DNA of 64,000 bases from Sitta carolinensis (lineage: Eukaryota; Chordata; Aves; Passeriformes; Sittidae): assembly GCA_032173965.1 (NCBI GenBank), contig JAVUNC010000005.1, positions 44,502,501-44,566,500 of the forward strand, in the 5' to 3' direction. Below, one piece after another: positions 1 through 12,880 of the stretch; position 1 is the first letter of the stretch, and every line of letters starts with the position of its first letter. The translations under genes were made by a program, and so were the position numbers. The notes beneath the pieces were generated by a model. It was not told where the DNA came from. It made no database searches and worked only from the letters and a program-made list of their open reading frames with translations.

Positions 1-2159
1 TGGCTCTGTGGGCTACCTCTTGACTTGGTAAGGTATTACTCAAAACAAGGAATCTGCTGTTGATTCATTGGGGAATTTTTATAGAGTGCAAGTCAAAAAT
101 CTTCTGTTTTTATGGATCATTTTTGACATTTTTCATATCTATTCTAATTTCCAACATTGAATTTTTGAGACCTGATGCATTCTGAAGTAGTCTTTTTGTT
201 ATAAGTTTACTAGGACACCTTACAGTTCACTCACAGAAAATAATTTACACCTCACTTACTCAAGAGTTTTTAAAGTCAGTTTTAGTCTAAATCTATTGCA
301 CAATTAAATGTTCTCAATTTTTAAAGTTCATTGTACAACATTAAACAATTAACATTCCCCTAAAAAAGGGAAGCACATATTACATACCCTTTCTCTTTCA
401 CGTTCCATCTCGAAGTATCCATTGGTATGAAGGGTCTCTGTTTAAAAATGCCTTCAGGACCCTGCCAGAAGTGAAGTCCTCTGGTCTCTTCCAGATTCTG
501 TCCCCTTTCTCCAGGCTCCTGTTCTCTTATAGTCCTGCTGCTATTCTAGGTTCACTCTTTCTATACTATCACTGTATCTCACCTCATCATTTACCCTGGT
601 CCTCTTTCATGTCTGTCCCTTTCTCCTTGTGCTTGGTACACAATTTGGGTAATTTTGATTTTACTTGCTGATCATATTTCTCTTCTACTTAAAGATCCTT
701 AAGTTGCCCATGAGTTTAGTCTTTATTATACAGCAATTACTCTTTTTTCTCTAATAGTGTGTGAGTAATGCTATGCACCTGAAAAAAAAGTTTTTACCTT
801 TGAAAGGCAAAACCAGTGTCTTATTCTTCTTGGCTCCTCTAGACATCTGGGAGTGCTATCACCAGTGGTGAATATGTTTTTTCTAAGTGTCTTGTGACAG
901 CATGGATTTCAAAAAGTCTTGCAAACTCCTAATTGATCAGCTATTTCTGTGCTATCACAGAATCACTCTCCCTTTGTACGTGAACTTTTCCATATGCTTT
1001 CCTCTGCTAGATTTTCTTATGCCTCTTCTGCTCAGATTCAGCTTCAACCTTGAATTTTTTCATTCATTAATTTACTTCATGTCTATATTTCAAGCCACCA
1101 TATGTATGTCAAAAGGGCTAGTGTAATAACTGTATGTTATCTGTAAACTTCCATCAAATCAAGGCTGATAACTAAGAATTTCTTTTTCACATCTCTGTTT
1201 TTTTGTTAATTCTACTTTTAAATTAAATTTCCTAATTTTTTCTCCATTCTTCAATATAGACTAGATCGTTCTGGTATTTCTTTACGCTATTTAGAAACAA
1301 GCTGCTTTTAATCTAAAATTGCTTTCAACTGTCTAAAACTACACGAGTTAGTAAGTGAAGGAAGAGCAGAGTAGGTCAGTGCCACCTTTTCTGCCTCATT
1401 ACAGATACTCTACTTGTTGTGTTGTTTTCCATGTCTGTACAGAAATATGATCAGAAAGGAAGACTCAAGCAATGTGAATAAATTCTTTTCTTAGATAATT
1501 CCATTAGCTCCTTTGTCAATGTCATTAAATAGAGATTACTTGTCTTCTTTCCAACCTCACACAGCTTTGTTCTTACTACCTGTCCTCAATGGTGCCTTAT
1601 TTATTATTGTGTTTCCTCCATCTACATTCCTCATCATCGATGACCATGATGCATCAACCCTTTCTTCTGGTAGATATTGTAAATGTGTGTTTGTGTTAGT
1701 GTGCACTTGTATGAACTTATGAGGTTTGTACTTTGGGCCAGTTCCTGTTTCAGACAAAACTGCCGTGAAATGAATAAAGCCTTGACATAAGACAGTTTAG
1801 AAGGTCTATTAATGAACAATTTCATGTTTCAATTGTCAGCTGTGAGAAGTAGAACAAACATTATGAGTATTTGAATCTAGTTTGATTTTTTCTGAGTGCA
1901 TATGTATGCACTGACTGATGCTTGCACAGCAGTTATGGACCAATCTCTGTGTGACATTTTTACATTGCCATAAACAGAGAGCATTTAATTTTGCTGAGTG
2001 TCTGCTACAAGAGACACGATTTTTGAATAATGGCTTTTCCAAGCCTATAGATTCTCAGAAGGTAAATTGCAAGACCAGATAAAAATATGCCTAACTGCAT
2101 TTAAAGCAATAGAAAAAGCCTGTCTAAAAGTTGTGGTTGCATAGTATAGCAAGCATGTT

Positions 2160-2203
2160 TCTATCTGTATTTCTATCTGTATCTATATATTCTATCTATA
2201 TTG
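2160..2203. repeat. Imperfect CTAT/CTGT tetranucleotide repeat
   Basis: A degenerate run of TCTATCTGTAT and CTATCTATA units. It is an ordinary microsatellite with several interruptions. Confidence 0.7.
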
Positions 2204-2976
2204 CATACTTGTGTGTGCATGTACAAAGGCATAGCCTATCAAAAGGGCTGTAAAGATTACACAGAAAATTTATCAAAACTCTCACCATCTCTCTCTTCTT
2301 TTTCTTGAAAATTCCACTTTGGTTGACCATTTTTGGGGCATTTGGAGCACATTCCAGCAATTGCCAGTGTCTTTTTTCCAAACAGCCTAAAAAGTCCTTT
2401 TTCTCTTAGATGAAAATTATCTGTATGATTATTAGTCTTCAGAGTAGTATTCAACTCTGCTTAAATCAGAGGCTATTTTAATGTAAATTTTCTCTCTGAA
2501 TATGAGAACGGAAGTGCACATGAGCTCTCAGATGTGTAAAATCAAATCTTCATATTATTTTACCCTTTTTTTTTTTTTAGATTGTGTAACTTTTAAATGT
2601 TTTTGCTTTGATTGTCCTTTTCTTTTTGTACCTATACAATTTGAGTCTGCTTTCAACAATGCCAGTGTGCTCTAAAGTGTTATACACAATATTAACTATT
2701 TCCCCATTTCCCTTATTATAGTATGAACTTTTGTTCCTTACTTGTACCGTGAATTTCTCTATAAGGTCTCTTTCATCTCTTTAGAAAAAACCAGAACCCT
2801 CTTAAGTCCGTGTAGGTGTGAAGGAGAGATAAAAGAAAGATTTTAGGCAAGTCACTTTGTTTCACTTTCATTTCCAACTTCAGCCATAAGGCCTCTGAGG
2901 GAGGAAAGTAGGAATTTGTTGGGTTGTAGTCAGTGCTGGAAGGAGCTGGGGACTCCAGGTACTATTTTGATACAAG

Positions 2977-2984
2977 TAAAAGAA

Positions 2985-3016
<32 letters not shown>

Positions 3017-3021
3017 AAAAA
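2977..3021. repeat. A-rich run with AAAAG units
   Basis: A run of about 20 A is followed by three AAAAG-type units and a further A run. It could be an old retroposon tail, but no element is recognisable on its left side. Confidence 0.7.
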
Positions 3022-4692
3022 GGTTCTTATAAAGAATGACATAGAAAGGAGGCATAAGTATGAATGGTACCATTTTAACTCCTGTGCTTGTTTCTCAAAG
3101 ACAAATATGCTGTAAGGGATCAAATACCAAAATATTACAAGGCTGCAGTGGACAGCTACAAAATAATCAAAACACAATTTTTTTTAACTCAATGGAAGAT
3201 TTTTCAGGTGTATTCATTCTAGCTTATGCAGTACAAAGTAAAATGACTTCTTGGTCTTGACCATTCACCAATGGCTTTATTTGTATTATAGTATGTATTT
3301 ATAGATGTATACATATTTATATGTATGTATTATGTGATTGAAAGGTTGATTTCACTTAACAAGGGAACTCAGAAAAAAGTAAGTACATATTACTGCTTTC
3401 TAGCTTTTTTGTGGCTGGAGATGGGTCAGTGCTGTGTCAGGACAGAAAGCCAAAAACAGTTGTCCAAAACTGATGGAGATAAATAAATTATTGAATACCT
3501 AAATTAATGGTAGATGTTAAAGTCTGCCCTTAAAAAGATCTTTTCTCACTGCAGCTACTAGGTTTAAATGATTTCAGGGTTGAATTTTTGGAGTAGAACC
3601 CCCAGAGAGTCAACTTCACTCAGAGTGAAATCTGAGGCCTAAAAAAAAGACATTCATCTATTAGAAATACAAAGTTTGAAAAAGAAACCTGTGCTGTCTG
3701 TATTGCTTTATATAAACTATAATTTGCTTGATGATATGACAAACACCATGAGAAGAACCTTGGCTGCATCTCCATTACACTTTTGTAGGACAGCCAAACA
3801 GTTTACTCACCTGTATGTTCTGGGTTCCAAAACCGGTTCTAATACCAGGGAAAAAAATGTACAAAAATTGACATTCAGCTTTATTAAATAATTATTTATA
3901 GTTAGTACAACTTGCAGAGTTTTCAATGATACACTGAATAAAGATGTATTCTGAGAGTTGATTTAAATTTGACTCTAGAAAAATGGTGAAAGGCTTAAAG
4001 TTCAGTGTGCAATGCCTAAATCATTAAGGACTGTGTATCAGAGAATCCTTTGAAAACAACTGCTGATTGGAAATATATATTCACTTTTCTTCTTAGAAAT
4101 ACAGAAGAACTCAAGTGATAATAACCATTGTTTATTCAGATGTTTGGATTCTCATTCACATGATCAACCAACACTGAATTACTAGCTGAAATGCTGAGAG
4201 GAAAAATCAGTTATAAATTCCTCTTGTACCTGTGTATATTTTTTGAGGTTCCTCTGTTATAACTTTTATAACAAGAAAGGATTTTCTCTTTCTTCCCACT
4301 AAACATACATAAAATGTTATCTCTGCTGCAGTACATATTGTATTTTAATTGCATTTCATTGTTCTCAAACCTAATTTGTTGCATGTTAAGTCTGATGATG
4401 TTAGAGCTGGGAGCTGAATAAGTGTTCACATGAGAGAATTTGGCAAAATGTACTATTATGCATAGTAAATCTGAAAGTGGGGGTTTTTTCTATGTCTTGA
4501 AGAAGGTCTAATTTATTTTAAGAATGAGTTACCATTCAAGACATAAACATTACATCGAGTTAAGTGTATTGCAGCCTTTTCTGAGAGTGCTATATTTCTT
4601 CTGTATAGCAAAAAATGACAGGTTCAAATTACATACATCACAGAGTGGCTTTTAAGAGAACACAAATGTTTACTAAGTGATTAACTGACAAA

Positions 4693-4740
4693 GAATCATA
4701 GAATTTTTGAGTTGGAAAAGACCTTTAAGACCATCAGTAT
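4693..4740 (-). mobile_element. CR1 retroposon 3'-end scrap
   Basis: It starts with AATCATAGAATTTTTGAGTT and continues through GGAAAAGACCTTTAAGACCATC, which is the reverse complement of the conserved CR1 3' end (GATC..TTAAAGGTC..TTCC..AACC..ATTCTATGAT). Only about 50 bases are clear; the following 100 bases may be a diverged continuation. CR1 is the dominant LINE of birds and reptiles. Confidence 0.75.
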
Positions 4741-4849
4741 TTGGGACCTATTCTGAAGGATGCAAAACAGGTTTAGCTGCCCCAGTATGATGTAAGATGC
4801 TGAAATGTTTCCTGTGTCTTCATTGAAAAACTTTTTATATTGAGTGTAA

Positions 4850-4850
<1 letters not shown>

Positions 4851-4894
<44 letters not shown>
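4851..4894 (+). repeat. Uninterrupted 44-base A run
   Basis: Forty-four consecutive A residues lie about 110 bases after a minus-strand CR1 scrap. CR1 does not end in poly(A), so this is either a simple repeat or the tail of an unrecognised retrocopy. I see no gene-like sequence to its left. Confidence 0.8.
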
Positions 4895-4898
<4 letters not shown>

Positions 4899-7800
4899 AA
4901 ACCAAAAGCATGCAAACAAATGAAGCTCACCAGCCTTTTCCAGTGGCTAGTCCCTTCAGAATGGAGACCCGTTGGAATACTTGGAAGTAGTAAAACTGGT
5001 AGTCACCACCTAACACTGCTTCCTGGTGTTAATCTTAGTAATTATACTCATATCCATCTCTCAAGCATGTTTTCCTCATCTGTAAAATAGCTACCTAATT
5101 CTTTTGCTTTTTCATGAGCAACATGGCCTGCTGCACGTTGAAGTGATGCCACAGCTCATCTAAAACTAGGATTATGTCTGGGACATGCTCTGAAGCCAGC
5201 TTTTTGTTGTTTTAGTTTTTGTGGGGTTTTTTGTTTGGACTTTGTCCTCTTAGGAAGAGGGATACAGCTCAGTCATGTCAGCTGGTTAGAACAAAACTGG
5301 AGAATACTGGGGATGGCATCTAATCTTGGTGAAATAAATATGAGAGTGCAGCCCCCTCTCAAGTCCTGTGAGGACTCTGGCTGTTGGGCAGGACAGACAA
5401 ATGGCATTTTCCTTTGTTATCAGCTGTTTAGGGAGGAGGGGCTTTGTGTCAGAAATGAAGGGCAGGATTCATTCAATTGAAAGACCTTACAGGGAATACC
5501 TGTCTTGTAGCTCTCATAGTTCTGTGCTTCCAAATGAAAAAAAATATATTGTGTGGATTCATATTTTTTTTCTATTGGATAAAATCCCACGCTGAATGGG
5601 TTTCAGTAATCTAGTGTTCACAAGGCAAAGGCACCTATAATTTCTTTCACTGTTAGGTCACAGAATTGCAAGGACCTGATTTTCAAACTGAGTATGTATA
5701 AATGTCGTAGTCTCCTGGTGACACATAGCAAAACAAAAAGTAAGACATCCTCCTGGTGGGGTCCTGTTACTCCAACTGGTGTTCCACTTGGATCACAACA
5801 CTTTAGACTCAAAGGCTGGAAAGGAAAGAAGTGTGATTCCTGCACCCAACCAAACAACTTGTTGTTAAAATGTGAGAGTATTGTTTAAAATTAAATCCTG
5901 ACTAGAAATAACTGAAAATTCTCACCCTTATGACCAAACTGTTTTGATGTCTAACTAAACCTATCGTTACAGTGCAAGTTAGCAATATTTTTCATTTTGT
6001 GCTATTTTACCATCAGCATGGATGATAATCATGTGGGAGGCAAACAATTCATAAAAATTATTTTAAAAAGTGCAAAGTGTCATCTGTGTGTGAGGGTTAA
6101 ATAGGATCAGCCTCTCACAGATCTTTTGTCTTAGAGTGAGAAGGATGTCATATGGAACATTTTATAGATCTACCCCTTCCATACATGGTACAATGAATTA
6201 GACTTTAAGCTACTTGTCTGTTAACATCTGTCCCCTTGAGGAGATGGGAAAAAAAGGAATAGAAACAAAGGTAGTGACGGTCTTTTAAACATGCAGTGAT
6301 GTGGCATCATGCTATTGATTTGCAAATGGCATCAAAACATGTTGACGGGGGAATATTTTTGGAAAATTGAGTTCTGACTACAAATGTTTGTCTCGAACAA
6401 ATATTTTTCCATGATGAATAAGGGTACATGGGTTGGTCTTTGAGCTTCGGTCAGGAGGACGACAGAGCTTAAGTGCTCTGTCACTCCTGTTGGGAAAAAA
6501 CCACGAACTAAAATCACAATGTTGTCATGTTGCCACAGAGGCTGGAGAGTTCCTCTGTAGTTATACATCTGTGATCTTTGAAAATTAAATTCCTATTTCA
6601 GTTTCAGCATCATCCTGAAGCTGACAGTGGAAATCTGATTTTAAAAAATAAGAATAGTAGAGTCTAAATCTGTTATTCCCAGCCTCTTTTCCATATATAT
6701 ATGAGGCACTTGTCTGCTTTCAAGGGCTTCCTAAATTGTAGAAGTGTTACATTTAAATCATCTGTGAATCTTTTCTGTTGGAAAGTCCATTTCAGTTGAA
6801 AGTATCTGCTTCCATTAGCAGAACAATTCCTGATGCTTTTTGTTCTTTGCTGTAGCTAAGCAGTTTGTTTCTGACTTTCTTTCAGAGTCATAAAATTCTG
6901 CAGGAGTGAATGAATATATATATATATATATATGTATGCAACTCTCCTGGTGCAATTTCATGTTACCCTCTGATGTACAGGGCTTGAAGGGAGGGAATAT
7001 GACCCTATGGAAATGGCTTTCTTATCCAAGTGGAAACAGGTTTAGTCAGCTTGGAGGAGGGGTCTATAAACATTATACAGTAGAGGAGCTCACAGAGCTG
7101 GACTTAATGGCAATTAATTGCCTCTGCTGTGCATTCAGGGTCAGGACACATGGAATGCATATGGTTATATTATGAATGGAAGGAAAAATATCTTCTGAGC
7201 AAAAGAAAATCTAATGTTAATTAAAATTTTCCAGGGGTTGGGTTGGATAATTCTTCTTTTGTGTTCTTAAATCTCTTTTGATTTTAATTGCATGGCAAAA
7301 AAATTGACTGTGAGTGTAATGTTAGTGAAAGTTCATATTTGATTACAAGAATCTGTGAATGCTAAGTCAAAGAATTGAATTACTTTAATTGGGGTGGGTT
7401 TATTTTTTGTTTCCTTATGAAGTTTTTTGTATATTGTTTTTTTTCCCCCAAGACAGCCACCCTGGTAATAAAGCTAGTACTGTCAGTGTGGTGAAGGTCA
7501 GTCCTATAATCTATTCAGTAAGATCTGCTCCCCTTTAGATGAAAAAAAATATAGACTTAGCATACCTAAAAATGTCTAGAAATTCCTATTGCACTTACTG
7601 AATTCCAGTTGTGTATTTCAGATTCACATAGATTTCAATGAGTGCTCAGATCAAATATGAAAAATTGTAGCAAGTTTCCGATGTTATGCACAGGGTTTCC
7701 CTCCCTCCCTCCCCTCTTCTGTGCTAGAGAAACAAGGAAATTCTTCTCAGCTATGGCAAAGGATAAAATGAAATGATTAACATTAAAACATACCTAATGC

Positions 7801-8176
7801 TGTGTGATATGTTTTGAAACTGGAAACAAAGGCAGGATATGTCTTATCTGTCTGTCGTGACTCCCTGTGCATCTGTCTGTCTCTCTAGAGCAGGTCAATA
7901 AAAATGATTAGAGCTGGCATCTCACAATCGTACACCCTTAAAGCATGAAGCAATAATACTGTGAAGGAAATTTTTTTTCTGACCTTTTCAAATTACATCC
8001 AACTGTCTAGGGAATTTCTCAGTGACTAGAGGTAATAAAGTTCAATCTGTTTTGCTGGTTGGCTTCAAATTTAGCTCCTCAGAAGCCCTCACTTATCTAT
8101 TCTTTTTATCTTGGCCCTGCCATCTATTCAGTACAGTAATCCATGCATCTAATCTTTTTTTTCTCTCCCCTCTCAG
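4895..8176. other. AT-rich non-coding DNA, no gene seen
   Basis: No exon pair, RNA gene or repeat family is recognised. A pyrimidine-rich stretch lies near 7,690-7,720 (CCCTCCCTCCCTCC type) and a short TA repeat at 6,914. Confidence 0.6.
6914..6933. repeat. (TA)n dinucleotide repeat
   Basis: About ten TA units in an AT-rich context; a simple microsatellite. Confidence 0.8.
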
Positions 8177-8274
8177 GTTTAGCTGGTGGATCATATTGTG
8201 AAATCTGCAGCCCTGAAAGGCCCTCCATTTACTGCACTGTTCAAAACGAAATGTTAGCATGGGAGGCTAAGCTG
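8177..8274 (+). other. Weak exon candidate
   Basis: A very strong acceptor (a long T/C tract ending CCCCTCTCAG) is followed by a 98-base segment and a plausible donor CTG|GTACGT. One frame, beginning at 8,179, is open right through and encodes a peptide containing SYCEICSPERPSIYC. I do not recognise it. A non-coding transcript exon or chance are equally possible, and no partner exon was found nearby. Confidence 0.22.
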
Positions 8275-11200
8275 GTACGTTGCCTTTGAGAGGCTCTTGT
8301 TGAATTTAATTAGCTTTTAGATTTCATCTCCATCTCACATCTCAGCTTTCACCATTGTGTGTGATTTAGGCTTCACTGACTTCCATTATTTAAAACTTCT
8401 CCAACTTAGTTGTGCCACTTTAGAATAGTGAGAGGAAAGTAAAGTTTAAAGTTCAGTGTCTTAAATTGATTTCTATTTAGTTTTTATGATATGAGCTCAG
8501 AAACAATAGAAACTCAGCCTCCCAGTAAGTTAGGATTCAAGTGACAAACAACCATTTTTGCACATTTTGTTTCTCATTGTACTCCATGAAGTAAACTGGA
8601 AACAGGTAATGAACATTTTCAGCAAAATATTTCTTAATTTGTTTTAAAAAAAATTAAAAACTGAGCTTTACTGCTGTCTCTCTTCCCTGAAATATTGAGT
8701 CTGTGTCTAGACATATATCTGATCTGCTAATGAATGACCTGCAGAATATTCAAAATCCATGCATGTCTAAAAGCACCTGTAAAACACTTGCTTTTAATCA
8801 TGTGAGTACATTAGAAGTCGTAAGTAGCTGACGTAATACAGTTGCAAGGGAAAGGAGTAGCTACAAAATGCTTTGGAAAAGATAGGAAGTTTGAGGTGTT
8901 CTCTAAGGTTTTTTGGTTTTGTTTTGTTTGTTTTTTGTGGTTTTTTTTAATTCCTCTTCATTTTGATTCTCTCTTCTGAAGTGAAGGGAAACATGGTCAG
9001 ATGGGTAAAGTACAAAATTGGAAATTTATAGATCTTGATAAATCTATAGATCCCCTATATCTAAATGGGCCTCTACTACGTCTGTAATATTTGTCAAGTC
9101 ACTCAATCACTTTGTACCAAAACTCTAGCTATTATGTAAAGGGTATGCTCAGCAGAGGATGAGCACAGAGTGGAATCAGAAGATTTCACTGTGTTTAATG
9201 GATTCAGCTAAAATGAAATAGGTTCATTTTTAATCCAAATATGTTGTGATCTGTTGATACTAGCCATGTTGAAAGTGGGATAATCAGTAATCTGAAGGCC
9301 TGTTATGCCTGAAAGTATGGCATTCTCAACAAAATTACTGAGGATATCTTTAATTCTGAAATTAATTTAGGAAAAACAGTACCCTACACTGGTAAGGATT
9401 CTCACATTCACAGGTATTTTTTTAGTGTTCTTTCTATCACTTCCTGAAAATAAATGTTGCTAAATTGACCGATCCAGTTATATTTTTAATCAAGCAGGAA
9501 TAAGCATTTCAAAATTCTTTTATTAGTTTAATGCAAAAGATAACATACCTAAACTTGCAATATGCTAGATCGTGTTCTTTTTTCAGAGATAATATGGAGG
9601 GACATATTAGAGCGTACACAAAGACCCAGTTTATTCTTAAAATAAAGTTAAATAAATGTTTGTGTAGATGTGTTCATGTACTTTCACACCTTGGAAGTTC
9701 CACTGATACATGCAGAGTTATTTAGAACCAACTGGTTTTCAGTCTGCATGAATTAGGCTTCTCCTGATACTCCAGCATTCAGATTGGTCTCTAGATACGG
9801 AGACAAGCAACCCAAAAGAGTCCATGGTTTACCAGGTATCAGAGGTCTGAGAAGTATCTCATGGAAGTAGCAAGTTTTAGCTTCTCAAAGCAATGTCACT
9901 CTTGTTGTCTATACTTATGTGGCTTTTTACAGTAAGTGCTTGAAAAATATACAATAAATATCCCCCTTAATATTTTAGGCAGAAATACATAGGAATGGGA
10001 TAATTTTGAATGCAAGTGGGATATTAAGATAGTGGTGATGTGACTTTTCTTTCACTGAACAAGTTCTTATTTCTAGAATTCTTTCTAATTTGCAAACCTG
10101 AATGCTGGGCAGCAGCAGTTCTGCTGACAGTTTTTTCTACCATACTGATGGTTTTCCCCTCAAAAGTATTGAAAATTAATTTTAAGGAGAAAGGATTTTT
10201 CTTATGTATTTATTTATTTATTTATTTATTTATTTGAATTCCGTTCAGCACACTGTATATTACATAAAAAGGATCTAAGTTGTGATATCTAAATTCTTAT
10301 ATTTCATTTTTTGGAGTGTCTGTGTTGGCAACCATTAAGCTAAAGGTATTGTTTTCCACTTGGAATGTAGCTGTGTTTTACTTTGTCAAAGACAGGCATT
10401 ATGGATTACTGAAAGCCTCAACACCTTAGAATGATATTTTAGGTTTTTGTTTATTACTGGGGAATATATAACCTGTTTTGCAAACTAATCCATTCCTTAA
10501 AGTAGCTAATTTAAAAAAAAAAACAAACAAGCAAACCACAAGTGTCTTCCAAACCAAATATACTGCGTTATGTCTTATAGTGGGAAACAACAGATATACT
10601 GGTGTTTTCCCGATTTAATGTCTTTATAGCTTTCCTTTCTATTTAGTCTTTCCTGATCTTCATAAATAGGAATACAGTAAAAGTATGCCAGGGATAGGTA
10701 TATGAAAAATAGTGTTTCAGCTTTGCTTTTTCCTCAGTTAGAAAATATCTAGTTTAACAAATCTTTGTGAAAAGAAAATACTGTAGATTGAGTCAAAGTA
10801 TCTCCTGTCCATGCATCAGTGGTGTTAAAATAGGAGATTGTGTTATGCATATCAAAGGGATTGTGTGAATGTTATTGATACATTGTTGTTTAGTGTTATT
10901 TATATTTTCGTCATTAGTCTATAAAGTCTTAATAATTAGCTCTCTAATTTCCCAGAAAAAGCGTAGCAATTTGTTGAACTGGTTGAAGGAAGGACAAAAA
11001 AAAAAATAAAAAGCTGACCAATCTGGCATTGTAAGTTAATAGTATAGAACAAAGCATAGTCATAATTAGTCGAGAAAAGGACTTTCCCTGTTCATTCCAG
11101 TTCATAATAAAAAGTGCCTCACCAAAGTGACTTGGAAAATAATACATTCAGACTGAGCAGAATTACCGCCTAGCAGATTCTATTTATCTGTAGCTTAAAA

Positions 11201-11369
11201 AGCAGCTGCGTTTTTGTAAAAAGCAATGAATGTGGCAGTCCTACTTAAAGGTAGAAGAAAAAGAACACCCCTTGTTTTGTAATAAGGGGATTTTCAATTT
11301 AAAAGAGAGAGAGAGCCTGTTGTGTGAAGTATGGTTATTACATTCACTGTATTCTATCTCACCCACCAG
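8275..11369. other. AT-rich non-coding DNA, no gene seen
   Basis: No recognisable exon or retroelement apart from a TTTA microsatellite. If the dynein relic to the right once had more upstream exons, I could not identify them here. Confidence 0.55.
10207..10235. repeat. (TATT)n tetranucleotide repeat
   Basis: About seven perfect TATT units; a simple microsatellite. Confidence 0.85.
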
Positions 11370-11852
11370 GAGGCTAATAACGAAGGAGTCAGTGAAGGAG
11401 ACCAATGCCACGAGGGTTATCTCACAGCCCCAGATGCTGGATAAGTTGAAGGAGGCAGAATCGCTTTTGGATGACATTCAGGAAGGCCTTGAATGATTAT
11501 CTGGCGAAGAAAAGACTATTCTTTCCAAGGTAAACAGTCCGTTTCATCTGTCTGCTGTTGGTGTTGGTGTAAAATATGTTTATATAAATACCTCTAAAGT
11601 TCATTTTTTATCTTTTTTCAGGTTTTTTTCCCTAGATGCAGCAATGATCTCATAGGAATCCTTTTTGAGACAAAGGATCCACTCCACCTCCAACCACACC
11701 TAAGGAAATGCTTTGAAGGAATTGGAAAGCACACTTTTAATCACAAGAGGGAAATTACCCACATGAAGTCAGCAGAAAATGAAAAAGTAGAGCTCGTGCT
11801 GCGAATAATTCCAGCAAGTGCCAAGGGGCTAGTAGAGAAATGACTTCATGAG
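11370..11852 (+). pseudogene. Axonemal dynein heavy chain pseudogene, two linker-region exons
   Basis: Exon 1 (11,370-11,529) follows an acceptor ending CACCCACCAG and closes at a donor AAG|GTAAAC. It encodes ISQPQMLDKLKEAESLLDDI and then, in a shifted frame, NDYLAKKRLFFP. Exon 2 (11,622-11,852) follows TCTTTTTTCAG and encodes CSNDLIGILFETKDPL, QPHLRKCFEGI, REITHM and SAKGLVEK. In this order these are hallmarks of the dynein heavy chain N-terminal linker, closest in my judgement to the single-headed inner-arm class. Those ATPases drive cilia and flagella. The copy is dead: a frame change at about 11,487 brings a TGA at 11,494, a second frame change lies at the start of exon 2, and TGA at 11,841 sits where the family has a tryptophan (VEKW). 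The intron is kept, so it is not a processed retrocopy; it is a relic of a lost gene or of a segmental duplicate. No other dynein exon was recognised in the window. Confidence 0.85.
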
Positions 11853-12371
11853 GTGAATATCTTTAGCTCTTACTTAGGGTTTGGCTACTGTATGTTCATT
11901 TTCTCTTTTAGCAATGAATGTTATAAGAGTATACTAAATAGCTCTCTGAATATTTGTCAAGATGTTGACAGATTTCAGCCTTGTTGTTATTTATTGTAAC
12001 TAATTTAGCACCTGAAATTAGTTCTAATAAAAAGCTCTTTGAATCTTCTGTCAGCAGAAGTCGGTCTGTGTCTGAAACCATATGTGTGAATATATGTTTG
12101 AGTCTACATGTATGTGTTTTTGTGCCTTCATGGTGTAATGTCTGTAGTTCAGGATGATATCATGTAAAAAGCAATCAAAGAAATGTAAGATTTTGAATGC
12201 TTCCCTCCACCCTGCAGAAAGTGTGTCCCATTGTGTTGGAGGGGTTTAATATCCAATCTTTTTAACAAAAGGGAAGAGAAATTATGTCACTGATAACATC
12301 CTAACCTTTCCCCTTTGGGCCTCTAATCTAAATTCATTGGTTTCAGTACAAAATTAGTTTGGTGACCTTTT
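11853..12371. other. Non-coding DNA after the dynein relic
   Basis: Begins with a GTGAAT donor-like site closing the second dynein exon. The next expected dynein exon is not recognisable here; nothing else is seen. Confidence 0.5.
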
Positions 12372-12880
12372 TTGTTTGCTTTATTTAACCTTCCTCTCCC
12401 AGTGGATGGAAATGGGACCTTCCATTCTTTTTTTTCTTTCTGGGCATTTTTCTTCCATGTGCTTACCTTTCTCCTGGGGCAGGATCAGCCCCAGCAGCTC
12501 CACTTCCCCTTGTTGGCTGTTGTGGGTACTGGTCCCTTCCTCAGTGGCTTGTCCCTGGGTGCTCCCTAGGCAAGGGTAAGTGGCAGGGACTGGCACCCAG
12601 CTCCAGCAGGAGAGGGGAGGGGAGGCTAGGGGGTTCCTATTTTTACAGCCAGATGACTGGGCAGGGGCTGGGGGGGAATCCCTGGGCAGTGAAACCTGGA
12701 GCAGGTGGCAGGTTAAAGGTGTTTGGCCCTGTTCTGTATTGTGTTTCTGCTGGCTGGGTGAGCAAAGCCAGCCTGCATAAGCCCACTTTTGAATCCCCTT
12801 TTCCCACACAATAAAGCACCAAGGTGCCAGCTTTGGACAGAGCCTCTTTAGGGAGTGACTGCACACAGTTTAAAATGATC
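12372..12880. other. GC-richer patch of unknown origin
   Basis: This 500-base patch is clearly more GC-rich than its surroundings and leaves a 161-codon frame open on the minus strand (12,381-12,866), plus shorter open frames on both strands. The minus-strand peptide is Ser/Pro/Gln-rich and matches nothing I know. An AATAAA at 12,810-12,815 on the plus strand would fit an old LTR or a terminal exon, but I found no TG/CA boundaries or target duplication. Openness in several frames at once suggests composition rather than coding. Confidence 0.3.

Larger units (their letters stand above)
1..4692. other. AT-rich non-coding DNA, no gene seen
   Basis: All reading frames are closed at short intervals, and the short open stretches have the biased composition of chance frames (poly-Phe, Leu, Lys). 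I see no pair of splice signals around an open segment, no RNA gene and no recognisable retroelement. It holds two simple repeats that are listed separately. Confidence 0.6.

Noticed and set aside
2962..3177. Poly-Lys and poly-Phe frames around 3,000 and 4,850
   Set aside because: They come from A runs.
12381..12866. 161-codon minus-strand frame
   Set aside because: It is in a GC-richer patch where several frames on both strands are open at once; there are no splice signals, no start context and no known motif.
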